The notes under the pieces are model-generated. The model saw only the letters and a program-made list of their open reading frames with translations. It had not been told where the DNA came from and did not search any database. Positions 33,677 through 42,152 of a stretch of 48,860 nucleotides of DNA are shown piece by piece. Positions within the stretch are counted from its first letter, which is position 1. Each line of letters begins with the position of its first letter. Location: NCBI GenBank assembly GCA_023395465.1, contig JAEWZE010000299.1:1-48860 (forward strand), in the 5' to 3' direction. Position numbers and translations under genes: made by a program. The DNA comes from Pseudomonadota bacterium. Its GTDB lineage: Bacteria; Pseudomonadota; Gammaproteobacteria; Xanthomonadales; Xanthomonadaceae.

Positions 33677-34693
33677 TCATCGCGGCCGGTAGATCCGGTC
33701 GAAGAAGCCGCCGTCGGCGAAGTGCAGCTGCTGCGCCCGGGCCCAGCCACCGAAGGCGTCGTCGATGGTCACCATCGGCAGCGGCCTGAAATGCGCAACC
33801 GCCTGCGCCGGAACCGTCTCCGGCCGTGAGGGCCGGTAGTGGTGCTTCGCCGCCAGGCGCTGCCCGTCCGGGGAATACAGGGACTGCAGGTAGGCCTCTG
33901 CCACCCTGCGGGTGCCGCGCCGGTCGACATTGCCGTCGATCACCGCGACCGGCGGCTCGGCCTTGATGCTCAGGCTCGGGTAGACGATCTCGAACCTCGA
34001 CGCCGTCTCGCCCTCGGCCAGGGTCAGCAGCGCCTCGTTTTCCCAGGCCAGCAGCACGTCGCCGATGCCGCGCTCGACGAAGGTGGTGGTCGAGCCGCGC
34101 GCGCCGGTGTCGAGCACCGGGACGTTGGCGTAGAGCTTCCCCATGTAGTCCAGTACCAGCCCGCCCTTGCGGTACTCGCGCGATGCCCAGGCCCACGCGG
34201 CCAGATAGTTCCAGCGCGCGCCGCCGGAGGTCTTCGGGTTGGGCGTGATCACGCCGACACCGGGCCTGGCCAGGTCGCCCCAGTCCACGATCCGCTTCGG
34301 GTTGCCCTTGCGTACCAGGAACACGATGGTCGAGGTGTAGGGCGCACTGTTGTGGGGCAGGCGGCGCTGCCAGTCCTTGCCCAGCAGGTCGGTGTTCCGG
34401 GCGATCGCGTCGATGTCGCCGGCCAGGGCGAGGGTGGCGACGTCGGCCGGAAGCCCATCGATCACCGAACGCGCCTGCTTGCCCGACCCGCCATGCGAAA
34501 CCCGCACGATCACCGTCTGGCCGGTCTCGGCCTTCCACTTCCTGGCGAAGGCCTCGTTGAACTCCGCATAGAACTCGCGGGTGGGATCGTAGGACACGTT
34601 GAGCAGTTCGACGTCCTGTGCGCCGGCGGTGCCGACCAGGCCGGCCAAGCCAAGGATCAGGGCGCCGAGGAGGCGCTTGGCGGGTGTGTCCAT
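33677..34693 (-). CDS. sbp: Periplasmic sulfate-binding protein
   Basis: A 338-residue binding protein. A signal peptide (about 1-25, ending TAGA) is followed by the mature domain with NVSYDPTREFY and VSHGGSGKQARSV, the sulfate-contact regions of the Sbp/CysP family. It feeds CysT/CysW/CysA. The ATG at 34693 is chosen because it opens the signal peptide; the frame extends upstream without family similarity. Sbp and CysP paralogues are hard to separate by sequence. Confidence 0.94.
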   Translation of the reverse strand: MDTPAKRLLGALILGLAGLVGTAGAQDVELLNVSYDPTREFYAEFNEAFARKWKAETGQTVIVRVSHGGSGKQARSVIDGLPADVATLALAGDIDAIARNTDLLGKDWQRRLPHNSAPYTSTIVFLVRKGNPKRIVDWGDLARPGVGVITPNPKTSGGARWNYLAAWAWASREYRKGGLVLDYMGKLYANVPVLDTGARGSTTTFVERGIGDVLLAWENEALLTLAEGETASRFEIVYPSLSIKAEPPVAVIDGNVDRRGTRRVAEAYLQSLYSPDGQRLAAKHHYRPSRPETVPAQAVAHFRPLPMVTIDDAFGGWARAQQLHFADGGFFDRIYRPR

Positions 34694-34782
34694 GGAAGAG
34701 TTCCGGGGGACGGGGGCGGGCAGCGGTTGCGCGTGGAGCGGGACATCGCGTCGCGGGGAAATGTTGGTGCGGCGACTGCCAT

Positions 34783-34795
34783 GCGTACGGTACGC
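34783..34795. promoter_or_regulatory. Palindrome upstream of sbp
   Basis: GCGTACGGTACGC is a perfect inverted repeat around one central base, about 90 bp before the sbp start in the 247-bp cysK-sbp gap. It could be an operator. It does not resemble the palindromes beside cysB. Confidence 0.3.
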
Positions 34796-34940
34796 CAGCC
34801 CGGACCGGACTTGTGGACGCCGCAATTGCCCTGCGACCCGCCCGCCGTCCGCGCCGGGCGTGGGGCGACCGGCCAGGTGCACCGCCCGAAGCCCCGCGAC
34901 ACCCCGTGCCGCGAGACCAGATGAGGTGCCCGGACCTGCT

Positions 34941-35918
34941 TCAGGCCGCGTCGCGCGCGCCTTCCAGCCCCGCCAGCCACTCGTCGTCCGAGCCCTCGTG
35001 GAGGCCGGCGAACAGCGGCGTGGAGAAGTAGCGCTCGCCGGTGTCGGGCAGGGTGGCCAGCAGCACCGAACCTTCCGGCGCAGCGGCGGCGACCTTGAGC
35101 GCGGCGGCCACGGTGGCGCCGGACGAGATGCCGACGAACACGCCTTCCTCGGCGGCCAGGCGGCGGGCGGTGTCCAGCGCTTCGTCGTCGGTCACCGGCA
35201 GCAGTTCGTCGTGCACGGTGCGGCTGAGCACTTCGGGCAGGAAGTCCGGGGTCCAGCCCTGGATCTTGTGCGGCGCCCATTCCTTGCCGCCCAGCAGCGA
35301 AGCGCCGGCCGGCTCGGTGGCGATGATCTTCACGTCCGGTCGCGCGAGCTTGAGCACCTCGCCCACGCCGGTGAGCGTGCCGCCGGTGCCCCAGCCGCTG
35401 ACGAAGTAGTCCAGGCGGCGGCCGGCGAAATCGCTGAGGATCTCGGCCGCGGTGGTCTGCCGATGGTAGGCCGGGTTGGCCGGGTTGGTGAACTGCGAGG
35501 CCAGGAACCAGCCGTGCTTCTCGGCCAGTTCACGAGCTTTCTTCACCATGCCGGTACCGCGCTCGGCGGCGGCGGTGAGGATCACCCTGGCGCCGTAGGC
35601 GCGCATCAGCTTGCGGCGCTCGATCGAGAAGGTCTCGGTCATCACCGCCACGAAACGGTAGCCACGCGCGGCCGCGACCTGGGCCAGCGCCACGCCGGTG
35701 TTGCCGGAAGTCGCCTCGACGATGGTGTCGCCCGGCTTGAGCACGCCGCGCCGCTCGGCGTCGAGCACGATGCCGAGCGCGAGGCGGTCCTTCACCGAGC
35801 CGCCGGGATTGAACGACTCCACCTTGACGTACAGGCTGACGTGCGCGGGCGCGATGCGGTGCAGCTTGACGATCGGGGTGTTGCCGATGGTGTCGAGGAT
35901 GCTGTCGTAGATGGCCAT
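34941..35918 (-). CDS. cysK: Cysteine synthase A
   Basis: A 325-residue O-acetylserine sulfhydrylase making cysteine from O-acetylserine and sulfide with PLP. Lys43 in NPGGSVKDRLAL binds PLP; TSGNTG (70-75) is the substrate loop. SGWGTGGTLTGVGEVL binds the PLP phosphate and SSGATVAAALK lies near the end. It follows cysG by 27 bp, so both probably share a promoter. Confidence 0.96.
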   Translation of the reverse strand: MAIYDSILDTIGNTPIVKLHRIAPAHVSLYVKVESFNPGGSVKDRLALGIVLDAERRGVLKPGDTIVEATSGNTGVALAQVAAARGYRFVAVMTETFSIERRKLMRAYGARVILTAAAERGTGMVKKARELAEKHGWFLASQFTNPANPAYHRQTTAAEILSDFAGRRLDYFVSGWGTGGTLTGVGEVLKLARPDVKIIATEPAGASLLGGKEWAPHKIQGWTPDFLPEVLSRTVHDELLPVTDDEALDTARRLAAEEGVFVGISSGATVAAALKVAAAAPEGSVLLATLPDTGERYFSTPLFAGLHEGSDDEWLAGLEGARDAA

Positions 35919-35945
35919 GGTGCGGTCTCGATGCGGGGTGGACGA

Positions 35946-37394
35946 TCAGGCGGCGTCCGCGAGCGGAACGTCGGAAGTGCCGAGCGGAGCGGCGCCGAAC
36001 CAGTGCAGGGCGCCGGCCAGCGCGGCCACCTCGCCGACGATCAGCAGCGCAGGCGACTGTACGGCGTGGTGCCGCGCCAGGCGTGACAGATCGGTTAGGC
36101 GGCCGTTGACCACGCGCTGGTCGGCGCGCGTGCCGTTCTCGACCAGCGCAAACGGCGTGTCCGGCGCGCGCCCGTGCGCGATCAGCTGCGCCTGCACCGT
36201 GTCCAGCCGCGACACGCCCATGTAGAACGCCAGCGTCTGCCGCTCCTGCGCCAGCGCGGGCCAGTCCAGGGTGTCCGGACCCTCCTGGGCGTGCGCGGTG
36301 ACCAGGCGCACCGACTGCGCGTGGTCGCGATGGGTCAGGGGGATCCCGGCATAGGCGGCGCAGGCGGCCGCGGCGGTGATGCCCGGGACGACCTCGTAGT
36401 CGATGCCGGCCGCGCGCAGCGCCTCGAGTTCCTCGCCGCCGCGGCCGAACACGAACGGATCGCCGCCCTTGAGCCGGACCACGCGCCTGCCGGCGGCGGC
36501 ATGCTCGACCAGCAGGGCGTTGATCCCGTCCTGCGGCACCGCGTGGTGGCCGGCACGCTTGCCGACCTCGATGCGCTCGGCGTCGCGTCGCGCGAGCGCC
36601 AGCACCTCGGCGCTGACCAGCCGGTCGTGCAGGATCACGTCGGCCTCGCCCAGCAGGCGCAGCGCGCGCAGGGTGAGCAGGCCGGCATCGCCGGGCCCGG
36701 CGCCGACCAGGGCCACCGAGCCGCGCACGCTGGCCGGATCCTTCGACGACGCCAGCGTCGCATCGAGCAGGCGCTCGGCCTCGATGTGGCGGCGCCTGCG
36801 CAGCAGGCCCTGCAGCGGGCCGGAGAGCAGGCGCCCGAACGCGCGCCGGCGCGCACCCGGCTCCGGCCAGCGCGCGACGATGCGGTGGCGATGGCGCGCC
36901 AGCAGGCCGGCGAGCGCGCCAAAGGATTCGTCGAACTGCGCCTCCAGCCGCTCGCGCACCAGCCGCGCCAGCATCGGCGCGCCGCCGCCGCTGGAAATCG
37001 CGATCTGCAGCGGGCCGCGCTCGACCCGGGCGGGCAGGTGCACGCGCGCCAGGTCCGCGTCGTCGACCACGTTGACCCAGATCCCGCGCGCTTCGCCGGC
37101 TTCGGCGACGGCCCGGTTCACCTGCGCATCGTCGGTGGCGGCGATCGCCAGCCAGGCGCCGTCCAGCCAGTCCGGATGGAAGCGGCCGGGGAGGTGTTCG
37201 ATCGCGCCCTCGGCGGCCAGGGTCGCCAGTGCAGGTACCAGCGCCGGCGCGGCCACCCGGACGCGCGCGCCGGTGCCGGCCAGCGCCTCGACCTTGCGGG
37301 CCGCCACCGCGCCGCCGCCCACGACCAATACGGCGCGGCCGCGCAGGTCCGCGAACAGGGGGAACAGCCGGGTGCTGGCAGGGGCGTCGGGCAT
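35946..37394 (-). CDS. cysG: Siroheme synthase CysG (trifunctional)
   Basis: A 482-residue fusion that makes siroheme, the cofactor of sulfite and nitrite reductases. The N-terminal NAD-dependent dehydrogenase/ferrochelatase domain (about 1-210) has VLVVGGGAVAARKVEAL. The C-terminal uroporphyrinogen-III methyltransferase domain (about 215-460) has VALVGAGPGDAGLLTLRAL and VVRLKGGDPFVFGRGGEE. The start at 37394 gives full length. It heads the leftward sulfur genes and is divergent from cysB. Confidence 0.96.
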   Translation of the reverse strand: MPDAPASTRLFPLFADLRGRAVLVVGGGAVAARKVEALAGTGARVRVAAPALVPALATLAAEGAIEHLPGRFHPDWLDGAWLAIAATDDAQVNRAVAEAGEARGIWVNVVDDADLARVHLPARVERGPLQIAISSGGGAPMLARLVRERLEAQFDESFGALAGLLARHRHRIVARWPEPGARRRAFGRLLSGPLQGLLRRRRHIEAERLLDATLASSKDPASVRGSVALVGAGPGDAGLLTLRALRLLGEADVILHDRLVSAEVLALARRDAERIEVGKRAGHHAVPQDGINALLVEHAAAGRRVVRLKGGDPFVFGRGGEELEALRAAGIDYEVVPGITAAAACAAYAGIPLTHRDHAQSVRLVTAHAQEGPDTLDWPALAQERQTLAFYMGVSRLDTVQAQLIAHGRAPDTPFALVENGTRADQRVVNGRLTDLSRLARHHAVQSPALLIVGEVAALAGALHWFGAAPLGTSDVPLADAA

Positions 37395-37467
37395 CGGGAC
37401 GGGTGCGTGGCGATGGGGCGACGCTAGCGACTGCGGGGGCGCAGGAGGAAATGGCGACGGGTGCTGC

Positions 37468-37490
37468 GCTTATTCCCGTAAGGCATAAGC
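37468..37490. promoter_or_regulatory. Candidate LysR-type (CysB) operator between cysG and cysB
   Basis: Arms GCTTATTCC and GGCATAAGC are inverted with one mismatch around a 5-bp centre (CGTAA). The site is AT-rich compared with its surroundings, which makes it stand out. It lies 73 bp upstream of cysG and 119 bp upstream of cysB. The T-N11-A layout fits LysR-family sites; binding by CysB is inferred from position. Confidence 0.6.
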
Positions 37491-37506
37491 CTGTGCCGGC
37501 GCCGCG

Positions 37507-37535
37507 TGGACAGCCCGGCCAGGCGCGACTATGAT
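37507..37535 (+). promoter_or_regulatory. Sigma-70 promoter for cysB
   Basis: TGGACA (37507-37512) and TATGAT (37530-37535) are separated by 17 bp, each one base from consensus. Transcription would begin near 37542, at the first base of the 32-bp palindrome. Confidence 0.65.
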
Positions 37536-37541
37536 CCAGCG

Positions 37542-37573
37542 CTCCATCTTTCCATCATGATGAAAGGATGGAG
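37542..37573. promoter_or_regulatory. 32-bp near-perfect palindrome in the cysB leader
   Basis: The sequence runs CTCCAT, C, TTTC, CATCATGATG, GAAAG-like, ATGGAG, with symmetry broken only at the C/T-run positions next to the arms. It begins where cysB transcription should start and ends 36 bp before the cysB ATG. It may be an autoregulatory operator or a leader hairpin. Confidence 0.6.
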
Positions 37574-37609
37574 TTTGCGGCCGAAACCAGCGCCGCGCGG
37601 ACTGGAGCC

Positions 37610-38593
37610 ATGACCCTCACCCAACTGCGCTACCTGGTCGCGATCGCCGATTCGGGACTCAACATCACCCTGGCGGCCGAGCGCGTGCACGCCACCCAGC
37701 CCGGCCTGTCCAAGCAGCTCAAGCAGCTGGAGGACGAGCTGGGCTTCCAGCTGTTCGTCCGCAAGGGCCGCAGCCTGGATGCGATCGCCCCGGCCGGCGA
37801 GCGCGTGCTGGAGCATGCGCGGCGGATCCTGGCCGAGGCCGCCAACATCCGCAGCTATGCCGCCAACGAGCGCGGCGAGTACAGCGGCCGCCTGCTGCTG
37901 TCCACCACCCACACCCAGGCGCGCTACGTGCTGCCGCCGGTGATCGCCGCGATCCGGCGCGAGTTCCCGCGGGTGGACGTCGACCTGCAGGCCGCGAGCG
38001 ATGCCGAGGTGCTGCAGCAGCTCCACGACGGAGCGGACGTGGCGCTGATCAGCACCGCCGGCGCCACGCCCTCGGGCGGGCTGCCGGTGCCGCTGTACCG
38101 CTGGCGGCGCGTGCTGCTGGTCCCGCTTTCGCACCCGCTGGCAGGGCTGCAGCGCGCGCCCACGCTGGCCGAACTCGCGCGCCATCCGCTGATCAGCTAC
38201 GAGTCGTCCACGCGCGGCGATTCCTCGATGCGGCGCGCCTTCGCCGCGGCCGGGGTCGAGCCGCAGATCGCGATGACCGCGCGCGACGCCAACCTGATCA
38301 AGACCTACGTGCGCGCCGGCCTCGGCGCCGGCCTGCTGGCGGAAATGGCGGTGGGTCCGCGCGAGGACGACGACCTGCGGATCCTGGAAGCGCCGGCGGA
38401 AATCCCCGAGTGCATCACCTGGGCGGTGATCCCGCGCGGGCGGGTGCTGCGCGACTACGCGCTGGCGCTGCTGCATGGGGTGGCCCCCCAGCTCGACCGC
38501 CGCGACCTGCGCCGCGTGATCGAAGGCAACCTCGATGCCGACTGGCCGCATCCGCCGAGCTGGCGCGAGCTGAGCCAGGCGATCACGATCTAG
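37610..38593 (+). CDS. cysB: LysR-family regulator CysB
   Basis: A 327-residue activator of sulfate uptake and cysteine genes. The N-terminal helix-turn-helix (about 1-60) has MTLTQLRYLVAIADS and HATQPGLSKQLKQLE. The inducer-binding domain (about 90-300) has STTHTQARYVLPPVI, the sulfur-ligand region STRGDSSMRRAF and RDANLIKTYVRAGLGAGLL, typical of CysB/Cbl. The ATG at 37610 has GGAG 3 bp upstream. It is opposite cysG-cysK and the sulfate transporter genes, its likely targets. Cbl is a possible alternative, less likely here because only one member is seen. Confidence 0.93.
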   Translation: MTLTQLRYLVAIADSGLNITLAAERVHATQPGLSKQLKQLEDELGFQLFVRKGRSLDAIAPAGERVLEHARRILAEAANIRSYAANERGEYSGRLLLSTTHTQARYVLPPVIAAIRREFPRVDVDLQAASDAEVLQQLHDGADVALISTAGATPSGGLPVPLYRWRRVLLVPLSHPLAGLQRAPTLAELARHPLISYESSTRGDSSMRRAFAAAGVEPQIAMTARDANLIKTYVRAGLGAGLLAEMAVGPREDDDLRILEAPAEIPECITWAVIPRGRVLRDYALALLHGVAPQLDRRDLRRVIEGNLDADWPHPPSWRELSQAITI

Positions 38594-38660
38594 CGGACCC
38601 CGCTGCACGCGACGCGCACTGCATCTGCCGCCGGGCGAGCCGGGATTGGAGGGGACGTCC

Positions 38661-38873
38661 TCAGTCCTGCACCGCCGTGATGTAGGCGCCGGTGCCCACG
38701 ATCTGGAAGGTGTCGTTGTCCACGCGCCGCACCGGGGTGCCGTCCGAGAGGGTGTACACGAAGCGGGCCGCGCCGTGGTCGGGAGAGTCCTTGCCTTCCT
38801 CCGGTGCTTCCAGCCGCTGGATCACCTTGTGGCGGTTGCCTGCTTCGTCCTGGGCGTAGAGCGTCTGCGTCAT
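38661..38873 (-). CDS. Small conserved protein of unknown function
   Basis: A 70-residue soluble protein with no signal peptide or Cys. MTQTLYAQDEAGNRHKV begins it and FVYTLSDGTPVRRVDNDTF is the most structured part; the pattern suggests a small beta domain. A good GGAGGA ribosome site precedes 38873. Similar small proteins are common in xanthomonads, as far as I recall, but have no known role. It is flanked by cysB (convergent) and a GFA gene. Confidence 0.7.
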   Translation of the reverse strand: MTQTLYAQDEAGNRHKVIQRLEAPEEGKDSPDHGAARFVYTLSDGTPVRRVDNDTFQIVGTGAYITAVQD

Positions 38874-39049
38874 GCGCGGTCCTCCATCCGGCGGGGGGAA
38901 CCCCACGCTAGCGTCGTGCCGGAAGAACCCCGTGAAGAAAATACCGCGCGCGCGTTAAGCCCGCCGTGCGAGATGCACGCGCGCGCTGGATCGCCATGCC
39001 GGGCACCGGGCGACGAGGCAGGCCGTTGCAGGCCCCGGCCAACAGGCGG

Positions 39050-39499
39050 CTAGAGATGCGCCGTGACCGCCGGTGGCGAATCCCAGTCGTCGCCGGCGCC
39101 GTCCTCGTAGCGCAGCGGCGCCGCGGCGAGTTCGGCCGGCGTGGCGTCGTCGAGACAGGCCAGGTTGACGCAGACGAAGGGTCCGCCCATCACCTCGAAG
39201 TCGGCGCGGCTGAAGGTGTTCACCCCGCATTGCGGACAGAAGCAGTGCTCGATCGCGCACGCGCCGAAACGATAGCGGCCCAGCGTGGCCTCGTCGCTGC
39301 GCAGCGCGAACGCCTCTGCCGGCACGTGCGCCTTCCAGATGCGCGTCTTGCGGCAGTAGCTGCAGTTGCAGCGCAGGGTCGACGCGTACCACGGGCCGGG
39401 GCGCGGCTGCGGCGAGCGCTCCCCGTGCGGCGCCAGGTCGACCTGGCAGCGGAAGCGGACGCTGCCGCAATGGCAGCTGCCCGAGCGTGGCTGGATCAT
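39050..39499 (-). CDS. GFA/CENP-V family zinc protein
   Basis: A 149-residue protein of the glutathione-dependent formaldehyde-activating family (PF04828). The zinc-binding Cys groups are GSCHCGSVRF, CNCSYCRK and FCPQCGVNTF, in the family order. Most members have no proven activity, and formaldehyde activation is disputed, so no enzyme name is given. The start at 39499 has GAGG 8 bp upstream; an ATG at 39523 is the alternative. Confidence 0.88.
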   Translation of the reverse strand: MIQPRSGSCHCGSVRFRCQVDLAPHGERSPQPRPGPWYASTLRCNCSYCRKTRIWKAHVPAEAFALRSDEATLGRYRFGACAIEHCFCPQCGVNTFSRADFEVMGGPFVCVNLACLDDATPAELAAAPLRYEDGAGDDWDSPPAVTAHL

Positions 39500-39584
39500 G
39501 CGATGCCTCGTGTGCGGGGTCACTCCGCGACGACGAACGGGCGCATCGAGGATCGACGCCGGGCACCTCCGTGCACCGGCGCGG

Positions 39585-40904
39585 CTATGGCGTCGCCGCT
39601 GCCCGGTTCGCCGCCGAGGCGTCGGGGTGGCCGTGGTAGACCGCGTCGCGGAAGCGCTTGTGCAGGTCGGTGCCGCCCGGCGGGATCGACTGCGTGAACA
39701 ACACCGCGACGATGTCGTTGGCCGGATCCACCCAGAACAGCGTGTTGGCGTAGCCGTCCCAGAAGAACTCGCCCACAGCGCCGGACGCCTCCTCCGCGTT
39801 GGCCGGCGGCGAGTGGCGCACCGCGAAATCGATGCCGAAGCCGACCTGGCCCTTGCCGGGAAGCCAGGAGCGGTCGGTGACCCCGGCCGGCAGCATGTCG
39901 GTGGCCATCAGCCGCACCGTGTCGGCATCGAGCACGCGCGCGCCGTCGAAGCTGCCGCCGTCGAGCAGCATGCGGCCGAAGCGCATGTAGTCGTCCAGGG
40001 TCGAGACCAGGCCGTAGCCGCCGGGCGCAGCCAGGGTCCACTCGCGATAGGCGTTGTCGAGCGCCGGCGAGTCGGGTAGCCGGGTGAACCCGCCGTCGGC
40101 GTACTCGTACATCGCCGCCATGCGCCGGCGCCGGTCTTCCGCGACGTGGTAGCTGGTGTCGGCCATGCGCAGCGGTTCGAGCACGCGCTCGCGCACCAGC
40201 TGTTCGAAAGGCTTGCCGGCCAGCACCTCGGCCAGCCGCGCCTGCACGTCCACCGAGATGCCGTACAGCCAGCGCGTGCCGGGCTGGTAGGCCAGCGGCA
40301 GCGCGGCCAGGCGTTCGGACATCTGCGCCAGGGTGATCGCGCGCGAGTCCACGTCGGCCTCGCGATACAGCGCCGCCGCCGGATTGTCCTCGAACGCCGC
40401 GGCGAAGCCGGCGGTGTGGCGCAGGATGTCGCGCACCAGGATCGGCCGTTCGGGCGCGACCAGGATCGGCTCGCCGTCGGCATCCTCGCCCGCATGCACG
40501 CGCACGTTGGCGTACTCGGGCAGGTAGGTCGCCAGCGGCTCGTCGAGTTCGAACAGGCCTTGCTCGTACAGCGACATCAGCACCACGCCGGTGACCGGCT
40601 TGGTCATCGAATAGACCTGGGCGAGCGTGTCGCGCGCCATCGGCCGGGCGGCCTCGCGGTCGGCCATGCCGAACGCGCCGAAGTAGGCTTCGCGGCCGCG
40701 CTCGTGGACCAGGGCCGACACGCCCACGGCGCGACCTTCGTCGACGATGCCCTGCAGCACCTGGTCGATGTGCGCGGCATCGACGACGGTCGGCTGCGGC
40801 GCGGCGCCGGCCGGGGCATCGCCGGGCGCGGCGAGGCCGGTGTTCGAAGCAGGCTGGCATGCGGCCAGCAGCAGGCCGAGGACGGCCGCCAGGCGGATTC
40901 TCAT
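39585..40904 (-). CDS. Serine-hydrolase lipoprotein (class C beta-lactamase/esterase fold)
   Basis: A 439-residue predicted lipoprotein: signal sequence with lipobox LLAAC, Cys16. The PF00144 domain has the catalytic SxxK motif SMTK (99-102) and a Tyr in WLYGISVD (Tyr214) at the place of the YxN motif, here YxS. A true KTG triad near the C-terminus is not evident, so an EstB-like esterase or peptidase role is more likely than beta-lactamase. The N-terminal Ala/Pro linker (about 17-40) suits membrane anchoring. Confidence 0.87.
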   Translation of the reverse strand: MRIRLAAVLGLLLAACQPASNTGLAAPGDAPAGAAPQPTVVDAAHIDQVLQGIVDEGRAVGVSALVHERGREAYFGAFGMADREAARPMARDTLAQVYSMTKPVTGVVLMSLYEQGLFELDEPLATYLPEYANVRVHAGEDADGEPILVAPERPILVRDILRHTAGFAAAFEDNPAAALYREADVDSRAITLAQMSERLAALPLAYQPGTRWLYGISVDVQARLAEVLAGKPFEQLVRERVLEPLRMADTSYHVAEDRRRRMAAMYEYADGGFTRLPDSPALDNAYREWTLAAPGGYGLVSTLDDYMRFGRMLLDGGSFDGARVLDADTVRLMATDMLPAGVTDRSWLPGKGQVGFGIDFAVRHSPPANAEEASGAVGEFFWDGYANTLFWVDPANDIVAVLFTQSIPPGGTDLHKRFRDAVYHGHPDASAANRAAATP

Positions 40905-41099
40905 GTGGGCTCCCGGACAGGACGTGGCGAACGCACGCGGCGATCGACGCGCGAGTATGCCGTCGCGCGGGATCGGGCTCCCGCTGCAGCGCAGCGTCGA
41001 TGCAGCTGCAACCTTTTCGCGATGCAGGCTGGCGCCGTTGCGCCGGCGTCCCGTGCGTTGGCGCATAGTGGGACACCTTATCCTGCGCCGGGAGTCCCC

Positions 41100-42131
41100 A
41101 TGAAAGCCGTCCGCTTCATCGCCGCCGGCAGGCCTGCCGAAGTGGTCGATCTTCCCGAGCCGCGGCCGGGCCCGGGCGAGGTGCTGCTGAAGATCGGCGG
41201 CGCCGGCGTCTGCCATTCCGACCTGCACGTGCTCGAGCAGGGCCTGGGTTTGGAGGGGCCGTTCACCCTGGGCCACGAGAACGCCGGCTGGATCGCCGCC
41301 CTGGGCAGCGGCGTACAGGGCTGGAAGGAAGGCGATGCGGTCGCCGTGTACGGCCCCTGGGGCTGCGGCCGCTGCCGCACCTGCCAGGGGTCGGCGGAAA
41401 ACTACTGCGAGAACCACGCGTCGATCCCGGGCTACGGCGGCGGGCTGGGATCCGATGGCGGCATGGCCGAGTACATGCTGGTGCCATCGCCGCGGCTGCT
41501 GGTGCCGCTGGGAGGACTGGACCCGGCCGAAGCCGCGCCGCTGAGCGATGCCGCGCTCACGCCCTACCATGCGATCAAGCAGGCGCTGCCGATGCTCACG
41601 CCGGGCGCGCACGTGGTGGTGATCGGCATCGGCGGCCTCGGCCAAATGGCGGTGCAGCTGCTGCAGGCCACCTGCGCGGCCGAGGTGATCGCCTGCGACC
41701 TGGATGCGGACAAGCTCGAGCATGCCCGCGCCCTGGGCGTGCGCCATACCGTCGACACGCGCGATGCCGATGCGGCCTTCGAACGGATCCGCGAAATCAC
41801 CGGCGCCCGCGGCGCGCGCGTGGTGCTGGACATCGTCGGCGCGCAGCCGACCGTGGACCTGGCCGCGCGCGTGGTCGGCCGCGACAGCCGCATCAGCATC
41901 ATCGGCCTGGGCGGGGGCGTGCTGCACTACGCGGCCAACCAGCCGCCCTACGGCTGCCAGGTGAGCGTGCCGTACTGGGGCACGCGCACCGAACTGATGG
42001 AGGTGATCGCGCTGGCCCAGCAGGGCGCGATCCGCGCGCTGGTCGAACGCCATCGGCTGGAGGACGCGCCGCAGGTCTACGAGCGCCTGCACGCGGGCAA
42101 GGTCAAGGGACGCGCGGTGCTGGTGCCCTGA
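41100..42131 (+). CDS. Zinc-dependent alcohol dehydrogenase
   Basis: A 343-residue medium-chain dehydrogenase. Catalytic-zinc residues include Cys38 (GVCHSD) and His59 (GHENAGW). Structural-zinc Cys are 89, 92, 95 and 103. The NAD(P) fold has VVIGIGGLGQMAVQLL, with the Asp of CDLDADK suggesting NAD. It converts an alcohol and its aldehyde; the substrate is unknown. GGGAG ahead of 41100 is the ribosome site. It is divergent from the lipoprotein gene and ends in a hairpin shared with the next gene. Confidence 0.92.
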   Translation: MKAVRFIAAGRPAEVVDLPEPRPGPGEVLLKIGGAGVCHSDLHVLEQGLGLEGPFTLGHENAGWIAALGSGVQGWKEGDAVAVYGPWGCGRCRTCQGSAENYCENHASIPGYGGGLGSDGGMAEYMLVPSPRLLVPLGGLDPAEAAPLSDAALTPYHAIKQALPMLTPGAHVVVIGIGGLGQMAVQLLQATCAAEVIACDLDADKLEHARALGVRHTVDTRDADAAFERIREITGARGARVVLDIVGAQPTVDLAARVVGRDSRISIIGLGGGVLHYAANQPPYGCQVSVPYWGTRTELMEVIALAQQGAIRALVERHRLEDAPQVYERLHAGKVKGRAVLVP

Positions 42132-42152
42132 GCCGCGCCGCCCGCGCGGCTC
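42130..42152. terminator. Bidirectional hairpin spanning two stop codons
   Basis: GAGCCGCGC and GCGCGGCTC pair perfectly over a 5-base loop (CGCCC). The left arm begins in the dehydrogenase stop and the right arm ends in the stop of the convergent diguanylate cyclase gene. Confidence 0.65.

Noticed and set aside
39585..40904. A beta-lactamase resistance gene.
   Set aside because: The fold and SxxK are present, but YxN is YxS and no clear KTG was found. An esterase-like hydrolase is the safer reading.
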